Part shown: piece after piece, positions 1-6,750 of the stretch
Layout of the letters: every line of letters begins with the position of its first letter
How positions within the stretch are numbered: position 1 is the stretch's first letter
Virus record (IMG/VR): IMGVR_UViG_3300045910_000009
Coordinates: 1 to 23,200 of that record
Direction: 5' to 3' (one strand)
DNA length: 23,200 nucleotides
Origin: a virus
Notes under the pieces: model-generated
Seen by the model: only the letters and a program-made list of their open reading frames with translations
Told to the model about the DNA's origin: nothing
The model's database searches: none
Translations under genes and position numbers: made by a program

Positions 1-58
1 CCTGTCTGTCGGAACCGGGTAGTTGGCACGCTTTTTTATCCCGGAAAGAGGTTGACAA

Positions 59-688
59 GTGCCGAAACAGTATCGACGCCGCGCCAAGCTTGACAAATCC
101 GCGAAGGCGGCTCGAGCGTCCGCGCCACCGCTCACGGCGGCGCCGGTCGTAGTCAAGTCCGAAGGACAGCGAATGCTTCTCGAGATCGAAGGCACGCTCA
201 CCGAGATCGGAGATCAGATCGGCGTCTCGCCGCAGACAATCATGCACTGGCGCGCCGGTGATCGACCGGTTCCGCCGAAGTGGCGCGGACCCGTCTACTC
301 CGCCTTCGGGATTCCAGAGATCGCGTGGGTGCGCCGTCCGGGCGGCTCGCTCGAGCCACCCGAGCTCGCGGACGAAGACGAGCTCGAGCCGAGCACCGAA
401 GCCGGGACGCTCGCCGAGATGAAAGCGATCGCCCGCACGCTCAAGCGGGATCGACTGCAAGACGGCTTGTTACCCGCCGAGCGCTCGAAGCTCGCCGCGG
501 AGGAAACCCGCGTGCTCAAGCAAGTAGCAAAGCTCGAAGCCGCCGCCGAGCTATCCGAAGCGCGCTACGTCACCGATCACCCGGCGTGGTTGCGGCTCAA
601 GAAAGCAATCGTCAAAGCGCTCGAGCCGCACCCAGCGGCGGCGAAGGCTGTGATCGACGCAATCGCAACAATGGAGCGTTCACCATGA
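59..688 (+). CDS. Putative small terminase subunit (HTH DNA-binding protein)
   Basis: This 209-residue protein sits directly upstream of the large terminase, the usual place for the small subunit that binds packaging sites on phage DNA and hands it to the motor. Residues 1-35 are basic. Residues 36-90 look like a helix-turn-helix module, with 'GVSPQTIMHWRAGDR' as its core followed by 'AFGIPEIAW'. After an acidic linker (about 98-112), residues 117-172 are charged and helical, which would suit ring oligomerisation. The start is GTG at 59, chosen because GGAAAGAGG (43-51) is a strong ribosome binding site 7 bases upstream. The stop overlaps the next ATG by four bases. A short protein downstream of the large terminase carries a similar module. 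The role rests on position and the HTH; the family is not firmly recognised. Confidence 0.6.
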   Translation: MPKQYRRRAKLDKSAKAARASAPPLTAAPVVVKSEGQRMLLEIEGTLTEIGDQIGVSPQTIMHWRAGDRPVPPKWRGPVYSAFGIPEIAWVRRPGGSLEPPELADEDELEPSTEAGTLAEMKAIARTLKRDRLQDGLLPAERSKLAAEETRVLKQVAKLEAAAELSEARYVTDHPAWLRLKKAIVKALEPHPAAAKAVIDAIATMERSP

Positions 689-867
689 AAGGCGTGTTCT
701 ACGTTCTGATAGTCGCCGCGTTGCTATGGTGGCTGTGGCTGCTGTTTGTCGAAGTGTGCGAGCGGCTAGCCGATCGCATGAGCACGCCACCTAACGGACA
801 GTCTGACTTCGGCGACGAGCTCGCCGACGAGGACGTGTCCAATGACAACGACGACAAAGGCGTTTGA
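685..867 (+). CDS. Small single-pass membrane protein, unknown function
   Basis: This 60-residue protein starts at ATG 685, overlapping the upstream stop by four bases (ATGA), and ends 26 bases inside the large terminase gene. Residues 4-23 ('VFYVLIVAALLWWLWLLFVE') are hydrophobic and aromatic, consistent with one membrane span. The rest is polar and ends in a strongly acidic tail. Longer readings of this frame that start at 280 lie inside the upstream gene and have shadow-like arginine-rich composition, so they are not used. In Mu-type phages small membrane proteins, often lysis-related, lie before the terminase genes, so a lysis accessory role is possible. Nothing in the sequence proves it. 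Confidence 0.6.
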   Translation: MKGVFYVLIVAALLWWLWLLFVEVCERLADRMSTPPNGQSDFGDELADEDVSNDNDDKGV

Positions 868-2503
868 AGTCGCACGGCGGCGCGTCGCGCTCGATCCCGA
901 GCGAACCTTCGCGGACGATCTCGCGAGCGTCTTGCAGGAGTTTGTACGGCGCGCAAACACGGTCCGCTTCCCGTCGCCGAAGTACGCCCGCGATCCGGTC
1001 GGCTTCTTTCGCGAGGTGCTCGGACTCGAGCCGTGGGAAAAGCAAATCGAAGTCCTCGAAGCGCTTCGCGACCATTCGCGCGTAGCTGTGTGCTCGGGTC
1101 ACAAGATCGGCAAGTCGAACCTGATCGCGGGCGCCGCTATGTGGTTCTACTGCAGCTTCGACGACGCTCGAGCAATCATGAGCTCGACGACGAGCCGCCA
1201 AGTGGATCAGATCCTATGGCGTGAGTTGCGCATGCTCCGAGCTCGCTCCGGGCGTTGCGTCGCGTGCAAGGCGGAAGATCCCGAAGGCTTCCTGATTCCG
1301 ACGCCGTGTCCGCACAGCGCGATCATTGACGGCGAACAAGGCGAGCTCGCGCGGACCGGACTCAAGTCGAAGGACTTCCGGGAGATCGTAGGCTTCACGG
1401 CGCGCGAAGCCGAAGCCGTCGCCGGTATCAGCGGGCGGAACCTGCTCTATCTCGTAGACGAAGCGAGCGGCGTCCCGGACGTGATCTTCGAAGCGATCGA
1501 AGGCAATCGAGCGGGCGGCGCGCGCTTGCTTCTCGCCGGGAACGGAACGCGCAACGAAGGCGAGTTTTTCGAGGCGTTCACGTCGAAGGCACATCTCTAC
1601 AAGACGATACGCGTCTCGAGCGAGACGACGCCAAACGTCCGCGCCGGTCGAATCGTGATCCCGGGTTTGGCCACGTCCGAGTGGATCGAGGAAAAGAAGA
1701 TCGAGTGGGGCGAGTCTAGCGCTCTGTACCGGGTGCGCGTGAAAGGCGAGCACGCGACACACGAGGAGGGGAAGATCTTCTCGCTCCACTCGATCGCCGA
1801 AGCCGAGAAGCGGTGGCATGAGACGAGCGACAGCGGGCGCTTGTTCATTGGCATCGATCCCGCGGGCGAGTCGGGAACCGGCGACGAAACCGTGTTCGTT
1901 GTGCGGCGCGGACTCAAGATGCTTCTTATGCGCGCGCACTCGGGACTCACACCGGAAATGCACCTCGTCCACTTGCTCCCGCTGCTACGCATGCGCTTAC
2001 CGCGCGAAACACCCGTCGTCGTGATCGATCGCGAAGGCTCGATCGGCAGTAAGCTCGCTGTAGTGCTCCGGGACTACGAAGAACAACACGCGGGAATCTT
2101 CGAGCTCGTGACGGTGAAGGCGAGCGCGGGCGCAGTGCGGCAACCTCAAGTCTACGACCGGATACGCGACGAGCTCGCGGCGAACCTCGAGCAATGGTTC
2201 CGAGACGGCGGCGCAATCCTCGAGGACGTGAAGCTGTCCGCCGAGCTACATCAGTTCGAGTGGAAGCAACAAATCAACGGCAAGGTGAAGCTCACACCAA
2301 AGGACGCCGTGCGGAAGATCCTCGGACGTTCGCCGGATCGCTACGACGCGCTCGCCCTATCGGTGTGGGAGCCGCTGTCGCTTCGCGAGTCGAACGCCGT
2401 CCCGGCGAGCGTTGCTCAAGTCGCCGCGAACGAATCGAGCGACTACGCACCGACGCTCGATCCCTACGCGGGCGCGGAGTTTTGGCAACGGGGCGGCTCA
2501 TGA
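842..2503 (+). CDS. Terminase large subunit (TerL), DNA packaging ATPase-nuclease
   Basis: This 553-residue protein is the motor that pumps phage DNA into the prohead and cuts it. The ATPase half has a Walker A motif SGHKIGKS (85-92), a Walker B motif LLYLVDEAS (201-209, D206 and E207) and a probable coupling motif LAGNGT (231-236). The RNase H-like nuclease half shows the expected acidic residues: D339 in FIGIDPAGE, D396 in VVVIDREG, and D499/D502 in DRYDALAL. An unusual insert between Walker A and B holds C139-x2-C142 and C156-x-H158, spaced like a small zinc site. The length is normal for the family. ATG 842 lies inside the end of the small membrane protein gene, and the stop overlaps the next ATG by four bases. 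The overall kind resembles Mu gp28-type terminases. Confidence in function is high. Confidence 0.95.
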   Translation: MTTTTKAFEVARRRVALDPERTFADDLASVLQEFVRRANTVRFPSPKYARDPVGFFREVLGLEPWEKQIEVLEALRDHSRVAVCSGHKIGKSNLIAGAAMWFYCSFDDARAIMSSTTSRQVDQILWRELRMLRARSGRCVACKAEDPEGFLIPTPCPHSAIIDGEQGELARTGLKSKDFREIVGFTAREAEAVAGISGRNLLYLVDEASGVPDVIFEAIEGNRAGGARLLLAGNGTRNEGEFFEAFTSKAHLYKTIRVSSETTPNVRAGRIVIPGLATSEWIEEKKIEWGESSALYRVRVKGEHATHEEGKIFSLHSIAEAEKRWHETSDSGRLFIGIDPAGESGTGDETVFVVRRGLKMLLMRAHSGLTPEMHLVHLLPLLRMRLPRETPVVVIDREGSIGSKLAVVLRDYEEQHAGIFELVTVKASAGAVRQPQVYDRIRDELAANLEQWFRDGGAILEDVKLSAELHQFEWKQQINGKVKLTPKDAVRKILGRSPDRYDALALSVWEPLSLRESNAVPASVAQVAANESSDYAPTLDPYAGAEFWQRGGS

Positions 2504-2727
2504 CTCGCGGCGAGCGATTGCTCCGCGCCGTGTTGCAGCGCACCACCTCGGAAGACGTGGCGGCGCGCTGTCGCGTCGCCGGACAGACAGTGCGGCTGTG
2601 GGCGGCGGGCGAACGTTTTCCAACGCTCGAGCACCGCGAGAAACTCGAGTCTCTATACGGGATTCCAGCGGGCGCGTGGGGCGCTCGCTTCGAGCCCGCG
2701 ATCGCCGCTAAATCGCTTCGCAGCTGA
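2500..2727 (+). CDS. Small HTH protein resembling the terminase small-subunit module
   Basis: This 75-residue protein starts at ATG 2500, coupled to the terminase stop by an ATGA overlap; longer upstream readings of the frame lie inside the terminase gene. It looks like a free-standing helix-turn-helix domain: residues 5-40 include 'GQTVRLWAAGER', followed by 'LYGIPAGAWGARFEP' (52-66). Both segments match the order and spacing of 'PQTIMHWRAGDR' and 'AFGIPEIAWVRRP' in the protein encoded at 59-688. It is therefore probably a paralogue or an exchanged copy of that DNA-binding domain without the oligomerisation part. It could assist packaging or regulate late genes, but neither role can be shown here. 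Confidence 0.7.
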   Translation: MTRGERLLRAVLQRTTSEDVAARCRVAGQTVRLWAAGERFPTLEHREKLESLYGIPAGAWGARFEPAIAAKSLRS

Positions 2728-2731
2728 GTGT

Positions 2732-2762
2732 CACGCGCGCGCGTGGTTTTAGTCCACGCGTG
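2732..2762 (+). promoter_or_regulatory. GC-rich palindrome and hairpin over the portal start codon
   Basis: The 32-base gap before the portal gene holds a 14-bp alternating CG palindrome (CACGCGCGCGCGTG, 2732-2745). It overlaps a hairpin whose arms are CGCGTGG (2740-2746) and CCACGCG (2754-2760) with loop TTTTAGT; a wobble and one more pair extend it to 2762. The second arm contains the GTG start codon, and no good Shine-Dalgarno sequence is visible. The hairpin is seen in the sequence; that it limits portal translation is inference. No T-run follows, so it is not an ordinary terminator. Confidence 0.5.
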
Positions 2763-4430
2763 TTCGAGCGAATCGCAGCTCTACTCGGAAGGTCGGCATA
2801 CCAGCCACCGCTACCCGACTATCAAGCGGCGACGCAATCGCTCGATAGTCCGGGCGTCGAAGAACTTCGCCGCCGTATGGGCGGACAGCTGCAAATCCCG
2901 ACGACGCCGCAAACGCGGTGGTACCTCGCGCAACTCGAAGCCGCGGAGGTTGCCGCCGACGGCGGCATAATCGAAGGCGCCGGCTTGCTCATGCGAGCCG
3001 CTCGAACGGACGGCGTCTTCGCCGGTGTGCTGTCCACGCGGACGGCGGGACTCGTCCGGCTCCCGAAGTATTTCCGCGGGGACAAGGAAGTCGTAGCGGA
3101 TCTCGAGCTCGGACACGAAGCGACCGGCTCGACGTTCAGCGTCTTCGACGAAATGTTCCCGCCCGGCGAGCTCGCCATGTTGGCGGCGGACGGCGTGTGT
3201 CTCGGCGTCGGAGTCGGCGAGCTCGTCCCCGTCGACGGGAGGGACTTCCCGCTATTCGTCCGGCTCGAGCCGCAATGGCTCGTCTATCGGTGGATCGAAA
3301 ACCGCTGGTATTACCGCTCCGTCGCCGGCTTGCTCCCGATCACTCCCGGCGACGGTCGGTGGATCCTGCATACGCCGGGCGGGCGCATGTCGCCGTGGGC
3401 GGGCGGGATCTGGCGCGCTGTCGGACGAGCGTACATCCGTAAGACGCACGCGGCGCTACAGAAAGACAACTGGGAAGGGAAGCTCGCAAATCCGGCGCGT
3501 GTCGCGGTGTCGCCGCACGGCGCGGGCGAAGCTCAACAGGAAGCGTGGTTCCGCCAAGTGATGGCGTGGGGCATCAACACCACGTTTGGCTTACGTCCCG
3601 GATACGATTGCAAGCTCATAGAGAGCAACGGCCGTGGGTGGGAGTCCTTCAACACCACGATCGATCAACAGAATCAGGAGATGATTTTGAGCGTCACCGG
3701 TCAAACGGTGACCGTGGATGGTGGAGCCGGTTTCCAGAACGGCGACGTGTTCAAGTCCATTCGCGCCGACTTGATCAAAGCGACGGCGGACGATCTCGCT
3801 CACACGATCAACACGCAAGGGATCCCGGCGTATGTGCTCGGCGTCTACGGCGAAGACGCCGTCGACGAAAAGATTTGCGTGATGTGGTGGGACGTGACGC
3901 CGCCGAAGGATCGGACGGCGGAAGCGCAATCGCTGCTCACGGCGGCGCAAGCGATCACGGCGCTTCAAACCGCGCTCGCGCCAAACGCCGTTGCGCTCGA
4001 CGTTGCCGCCATGTGCTCGCGCTTCGGGATCCCGGTGAAAGACGACAAGGATCAAGACGGCGTGAGCGACACGCCACAGCTCGGCGCGGGCGACGAGTCG
4101 GCCGACGGCGCGATCGAAGGCGGCGCCGAGAATGTCGCCGACACCGCAATGAACGGCGCGCAAGTGAGCTCGCTACTCGAAGTCCTCGGACAAGCGGCGG
4201 CGAATCAGATCCCGCGCTCCACCGCCGTCGAGATGATTATCGACGCGTACCGTATGCCACGCGATCGCGCCGAAGCGATCGTAGGCGAGATCGGACGCGG
4301 CTTCGTGCCGACGAGCACTGCTGTCGACGTGGCGCCGATCGAGCCGGTGGACGAGGACGCGGGCGGCGACGAGCTCGAGCTCGAGCCGCTCGACGGTGAG
4401 GACGACGCACTACCGGAGGCGGCCGAATGA
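2760..4430 (+). CDS. Portal protein, DUF935 / Mu gp29-like
   Basis: This 556-residue protein is the likely portal, the ring at the capsid vertex through which DNA passes and to which the tail attaches. Its features fit DUF935: an N-terminal 'MFERIAALLGR', a Trp-rich middle (about 175-230), and a segment near 290-350 with 'FNTTIDQQNQEMILSVTGQT' followed by 'NTQGIPAYV'. The length is close to Mu gp29. The last 130 residues are acidic and low in complexity. The start is GTG 2760, chosen for the typical portal N-terminus although it lies inside a hairpin and lacks a clear ribosome site. The next in-frame Met is about 40 residues later and would remove conserved sequence. It overlaps the protease gene by four bases. 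No Mu gpF-like minor head gene follows. Confidence 0.85.
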   Translation: MFERIAALLGRSAYQPPLPDYQAATQSLDSPGVEELRRRMGGQLQIPTTPQTRWYLAQLEAAEVAADGGIIEGAGLLMRAARTDGVFAGVLSTRTAGLVRLPKYFRGDKEVVADLELGHEATGSTFSVFDEMFPPGELAMLAADGVCLGVGVGELVPVDGRDFPLFVRLEPQWLVYRWIENRWYYRSVAGLLPITPGDGRWILHTPGGRMSPWAGGIWRAVGRAYIRKTHAALQKDNWEGKLANPARVAVSPHGAGEAQQEAWFRQVMAWGINTTFGLRPGYDCKLIESNGRGWESFNTTIDQQNQEMILSVTGQTVTVDGGAGFQNGDVFKSIRADLIKATADDLAHTINTQGIPAYVLGVYGEDAVDEKICVMWWDVTPPKDRTAEAQSLLTAAQAITALQTALAPNAVALDVAAMCSRFGIPVKDDKDQDGVSDTPQLGAGDESADGAIEGGAENVADTAMNGAQVSSLLEVLGQAAANQIPRSTAVEMIIDAYRMPRDRAEAIVGEIGRGFVPTSTAVDVAPIEPVDEDAGGDELELEPLDGEDDALPEAAE

Positions 4431-5932
4431 TTCGCCGAAGCACGCACCCGCCGCAACGCTTCGATCGACACGGTTTCCTGGCCGTGGATCCGCGGGCGTT
4501 CTTCGAGTTGTTCATTCCGCCGAGCTCGCGCGCGAACGTGCGTTGCGGCTCGGTCGAAGTCGTCGAGATCTCGGGTCCGCTCGTTCAGCGCGACGAAATG
4601 TGGTGCGACAGCTACGAAGCGATTCGCGCTCGTTTCACGGCGGCGCTCGCGAGCGACGCCACCGCAATCGTGCTCCGATTCGACTCGCCGGGCGGCGACG
4701 CGTCCGGGTGCTTCGAGACAGCTCGAGCGCTACGCACCGAAGCGCTCGCCGCCCGTAAGCCGCTCTACGTCTATATCGATAAGGCTTGCAGCGCCGCCTA
4801 CGCGCTCGCGAGCGCGGCAACGCACGGGATTGGAATCGGCGACACGTGTTGCGCCGGATCGATCGGCGTTCTCTCGAGCCGGCCGGACTACACGGCGCAG
4901 AACACGGCGGCGGGCGTTCGCTACGCCTTCGTCGTGAGCGGCTCGCGGAAGCTCGACGGGAATCCCGACTTCCCGATCACTGAAGCCGAGATCGCCGAGA
5001 CGCAACGCCACGTCGACTCGCTCGCCGTGAAGTTCTTCGCGTTGCTCGAAGAAAACCGATTGCAGCTATCGGCGGCAAGCGTCGCCAGCTTCGACGGCGC
5101 CGTGTTCTACGGCGAAGACGCCGTCGCCAATGGTTTGGCGGACGCCGTGTTGACGTTCGACGAAATGCTCGCCGGTGCGAGCGAAGGAAAGGCATTCAGC
5201 ATGAAAACCGAATACGACACCGCCCGCGCTTCGCTCGAGAAGGTGGCGAAGGGTAACGACGCGAACGCCGCCGCCGCAAAGCGCGCACTCGCGGCAATGG
5301 CGGAGTCCGAGCCGCCGAAGGAAGAACCGGACGGCGACGAGGAACCGTCGAGCGAGGAACCGGACGGCGACGAGCCGAAGGAAGAGTCCGAGGACGACGA
5401 CAAGCAAGCGGCGAGCACCACCGCAATGGACGACGAGCCGCCCGCGGACAAGAAACCCAAGTCCGAAGGCGCCGGTGCGTCCGCGCAAGCCGCCGCCACC
5501 GAAACCGAGATCAGTCTCGCGGCGAAGGTGCAACGCCTCGAAGCCGCCGAAGCGGCGCGCAAGGATGCGAGCACGCGTCGAGCGTTGCTCGCGAAGCGTC
5601 CGGACTTCGGACCGGAAGTCCGCGCCGTGTTGTCGAAGGCGCCGATCGAGACGCTTCGCGAAGCCGTCAAAACCTGGCCGAAGTCGAAGGCGCCCGCGCC
5701 GAAGCCGAAGGCTGCAACCACGGTTCCCGCCACCCGCGCCGAAGGACAAACGGACGTAGAGGTTCCGGGCGGGACGAAGGCGCCGCGTGTTGCGACGCGC
5801 CACTCGCCGGACGCCGACGAGCTCGACGAGCGCATGGGCTTGCGCGCGCCGCGTCTCGGCTGTCGCCGGGACGGCTCAACCCTCTACTTCGGTGTGCTGA
5901 ACGCCGAAGTGGTCGACGCGAAGGACGCCTAA
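4427..5932 (+). CDS. Prohead protease (S49/ClpP-like) fused to scaffold
   Basis: This 501-residue protein combines a head maturation protease with a scaffold. The N-terminal part (about 40-250) is an S49 (SppA-like) serine peptidase: 'IVLRFDSPGGDASG' (81-94) forms the oxyanion region. The likely nucleophile is S122 in 'KACSAAYALASAA', and the likely general base is K175 in 'GSRKLDGNP', giving the Ser-Lys dyad of this family. The C-terminal part (259-501) is rich in Glu, Asp, Lys and Ala, with an acidic repeat (about 293-335), predicted helices and a basic end, as scaffolds have. An internal ATG at 5201 with its own ribosome site suggests that the scaffold is also made alone, as in lambda C/Nu3 and Mu I/Z. 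The protease would cut scaffold and itself during capsid maturation. Confidence 0.9.
   Translation: MIRRSTHPPQRFDRHGFLAVDPRAFFELFIPPSSRANVRCGSVEVVEISGPLVQRDEMWCDSYEAIRARFTAALASDATAIVLRFDSPGGDASGCFETARALRTEALAARKPLYVYIDKACSAAYALASAATHGIGIGDTCCAGSIGVLSSRPDYTAQNTAAGVRYAFVVSGSRKLDGNPDFPITEAEIAETQRHVDSLAVKFFALLEENRLQLSAASVASFDGAVFYGEDAVANGLADAVLTFDEMLAGASEGKAFSMKTEYDTARASLEKVAKGNDANAAAAKRALAAMAESEPPKEEPDGDEEPSSEEPDGDEPKEESEDDDKQAASTTAMDDEPPADKKPKSEGAGASAQAAATETEISLAAKVQRLEAAEAARKDASTRRALLAKRPDFGPEVRAVLSKAPIETLREAVKTWPKSKAPAPKPKAATTVPATRAEGQTDVEVPGGTKAPRVATRHSPDADELDERMGLRAPRLGCRRDGSTLYFGVLNAEVVDAKDA
5201..5932 (+). CDS. Nested scaffold protein (internal start in the protease gene)
   Basis: This is a probable separate 243-residue product in the same frame as the protease, starting at Met 259 ('MKTEYDTARASLEK'). 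The start is supported by GAAGGAAAGG at 5183-5192, an unusually strong purine-rich ribosome binding site whose end is 8 bases from the ATG at 5201. The start also falls exactly at the boundary between the peptidase domain and the helical, charged scaffold region. Protease genes with a nested scaffold in the same frame are established for lambda (C/Nu3) and Mu (I/Z). The scaffold would direct capsid assembly and be removed before packaging. The start is inferred and could be tested by N-terminal mass spectrometry. Confidence 0.72.
   Translation: MKTEYDTARASLEKVAKGNDANAAAAKRALAAMAESEPPKEEPDGDEEPSSEEPDGDEPKEESEDDDKQAASTTAMDDEPPADKKPKSEGAGASAQAAATETEISLAAKVQRLEAAEAARKDASTRRALLAKRPDFGPEVRAVLSKAPIETLREAVKTWPKSKAPAPKPKAATTVPATRAEGQTDVEVPGGTKAPRVATRHSPDADELDERMGLRAPRLGCRRDGSTLYFGVLNAEVVDAKDA
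5311..5390 (+). repeat. Short in-frame direct repeat encoding acidic segment
   Basis: An identical 18-base unit (GAACCGGACGGCGACGAG) occurs at 5324-5341 and 5357-5374, 33 bases apart, flanked by similar CCGAAGGAAGA stretches. It encodes EPDGDE twice within a Pro/Glu/Asp-rich segment of the scaffold. The 33-base period keeps the frame, so copy number could change by slippage without breaking the gene. Confidence 0.7.
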
Positions 5933-5933
5933 C

Positions 5934-5945
5934 GAGCGCGCGCTC
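5934..5945. repeat. GC palindrome after protease-scaffold gene
   Basis: GAGCGCGCGCTC is a perfect 12-bp palindrome starting one base after the protease stop, in the 37-base gap before the decoration gene. The same GAGCGCGCGC and GCGCGCGCTC strings form the outer stem of the hairpin after the capsid gene. Its function is unknown; RNA processing or stability is possible. Confidence 0.55.
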
Positions 5946-5969
5946 TAACACCTCACACGGGATCTAACA

Positions 5970-6710
5970 ATGACTGCAATGTCCAAAGAGAAAACGCGCT
6001 CGTTCGAGCGCTGGACCTATCGCCAGTTTCCGCTGGCGGTGGGAAATAAGGCGTGGAAGCACGCCTCGATCGGTATCGACTTGTCCACTGGCAAGGTCGA
6101 ACCGGCGCACGCCGAATCCGATCTCTTTATCATCGGCGTAGCAGCCGAGACGATCGACGCGACGAGCGTAGAGAAGCTCCTGAACGTCAATCTCGGAACC
6201 GAGATCGAAGTCGAGTGGTGGGCGAACGGAAGCGCGATCGCGGCGACGGATCTCGGCAAGATCTGTTACTTCGCGGACGATCAAACCGTCACGCTCACGG
6301 CGGGTGGTTGCATCGCCGGTCGTATTTGGGCGGTGGACACCGCAAAGGGTGTCGCCGTTCAGAAACTGACAAACTCGCTTCTCAGCGGCGGCGACTCGCC
6401 GCTCGCGGAAGTGGATCCCGGCGCGTTCGCCGCGGGCGATCTCGTGATCGCGGCGTCGCCCGCGAGCGGCGCGGCAATGCCGATTCCCGCCACGGCGGCG
6501 GCGTCGACGGTGACGCTACCAGCGGCGGCAACCGAAGGAACCGTCCTCTACTTCACGGCGGACGGCGTGGCGAACGCGCACACGGTTCAATACCGAGACG
6601 CGACCGGTCCCACGAACCTCACAACGGCGTTGACGGCGCTCAAGCGCCATCTCGTCGTGGCGTTGTTCCTCGGCGGCAAGTGGCGTGCAAACGCCTATGT
6701 CAGTCCCTGA
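5970..6710 (+). CDS. Putative head decoration (capsid cement) protein
   Basis: This 246-residue protein lies between the protease-scaffold and the major capsid genes, the usual place of a decoration protein that binds the capsid shell and stabilises it. The N-terminal half (about 10-130) is predicted to be mainly beta strand, with 'RQFPLAVGNKAWKHASIGID' near the start and 'IAGRIWAVDTAKGVAVQ' later, a pattern seen in phage head decoration proteins. The second half (about 135-246) is Ala/Gly/Pro-rich and may be a separate surface domain. The start is ATG 5970 with a weak GGGA (5959-5962) seven bases upstream; a second in-frame ATG at 5979 is also possible. Function is inferred mainly from position and general fold. 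Confidence 0.6.
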   Translation: MTAMSKEKTRSFERWTYRQFPLAVGNKAWKHASIGIDLSTGKVEPAHAESDLFIIGVAAETIDATSVEKLLNVNLGTEIEVEWWANGSAIAATDLGKICYFADDQTVTLTAGGCIAGRIWAVDTAKGVAVQKLTNSLLSGGDSPLAEVDPGAFAAGDLVIAASPASGAAMPIPATAAASTVTLPAAATEGTVLYFTADGVANAHTVQYRDATGPTNLTTALTALKRHLVVALFLGGKWRANAYVSP

Positions 6711-6749
6711 TCCCTAACAGGGCCTAACACTAAGAAAGGAATCAGGGAC
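6703..6749 (+). promoter_or_regulatory. Inverted repeat enclosing the capsid ribosome binding site
   Basis: GTCCCTGAT (6703-6711) and ATCAGGGAC (6741-6749) are perfect 9-base complements separated by 29 bases. The left arm contains the decoration gene stop codon (TGA 6708-6710). The loop holds the capsid ribosome binding site (AAGAAAGGA, 6732-6740 region), and the right arm ends one base before the capsid ATG. A 4-bp mini-hairpin (CCCT-AAC-AGGG, 6712-6722) sits inside. The repeat is seen directly. That it couples or tunes capsid translation is inference. Confidence 0.55.
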
Positions 6750-6750
6750 C

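Noticed and set aside
15-44. CCGGG/CCCGG with T-run (32-37) as a terminator of an upstream gene
   Set aside because: The 5-bp stem has a 20-base loop containing the T-run, which is the wrong order for an intrinsic terminator.
52-80. TTGACA as a -35 promoter box
   Set aside because: No reasonable -10 hexamer lies 16-18 bases downstream, and the string overlaps the first start codon region.
280-684. Upstream extension of the small membrane protein frame
   Set aside because: Arg/Ala-rich shadow of the HTH gene; the real start at 685 is coupled to the upstream stop and begins a normal membrane protein.
1214-1972. 252-residue open frame on the - strand
   Set aside because: It lies wholly opposite the large terminase gene, has shadow-like Arg/Ala/His composition and no supporting ribosome site or motif.
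2728-2970. 80-residue + frame beginning in the gap before the portal
   Set aside because: Mostly overlaps the portal in another frame, with Ser/Arg-rich shadow composition.
4368-4392. Repeated GAGCTC palindromes
   Set aside because: Explained by Glu-Leu codon pairs (gag ctc) in an acidic segment; the string is common throughout the coding sequence.
3545-4399. 284-residue + frame inside the portal gene
   Set aside because: Extremely Arg-rich out-of-frame reading of the portal codons; no independent start signal.
5066-5835. Two - strand open frames of 245 and 242 residues
   Set aside because: They are antisense to the low-complexity scaffold region. Long antisense frames are expected in GC-rich repeated acidic codons.
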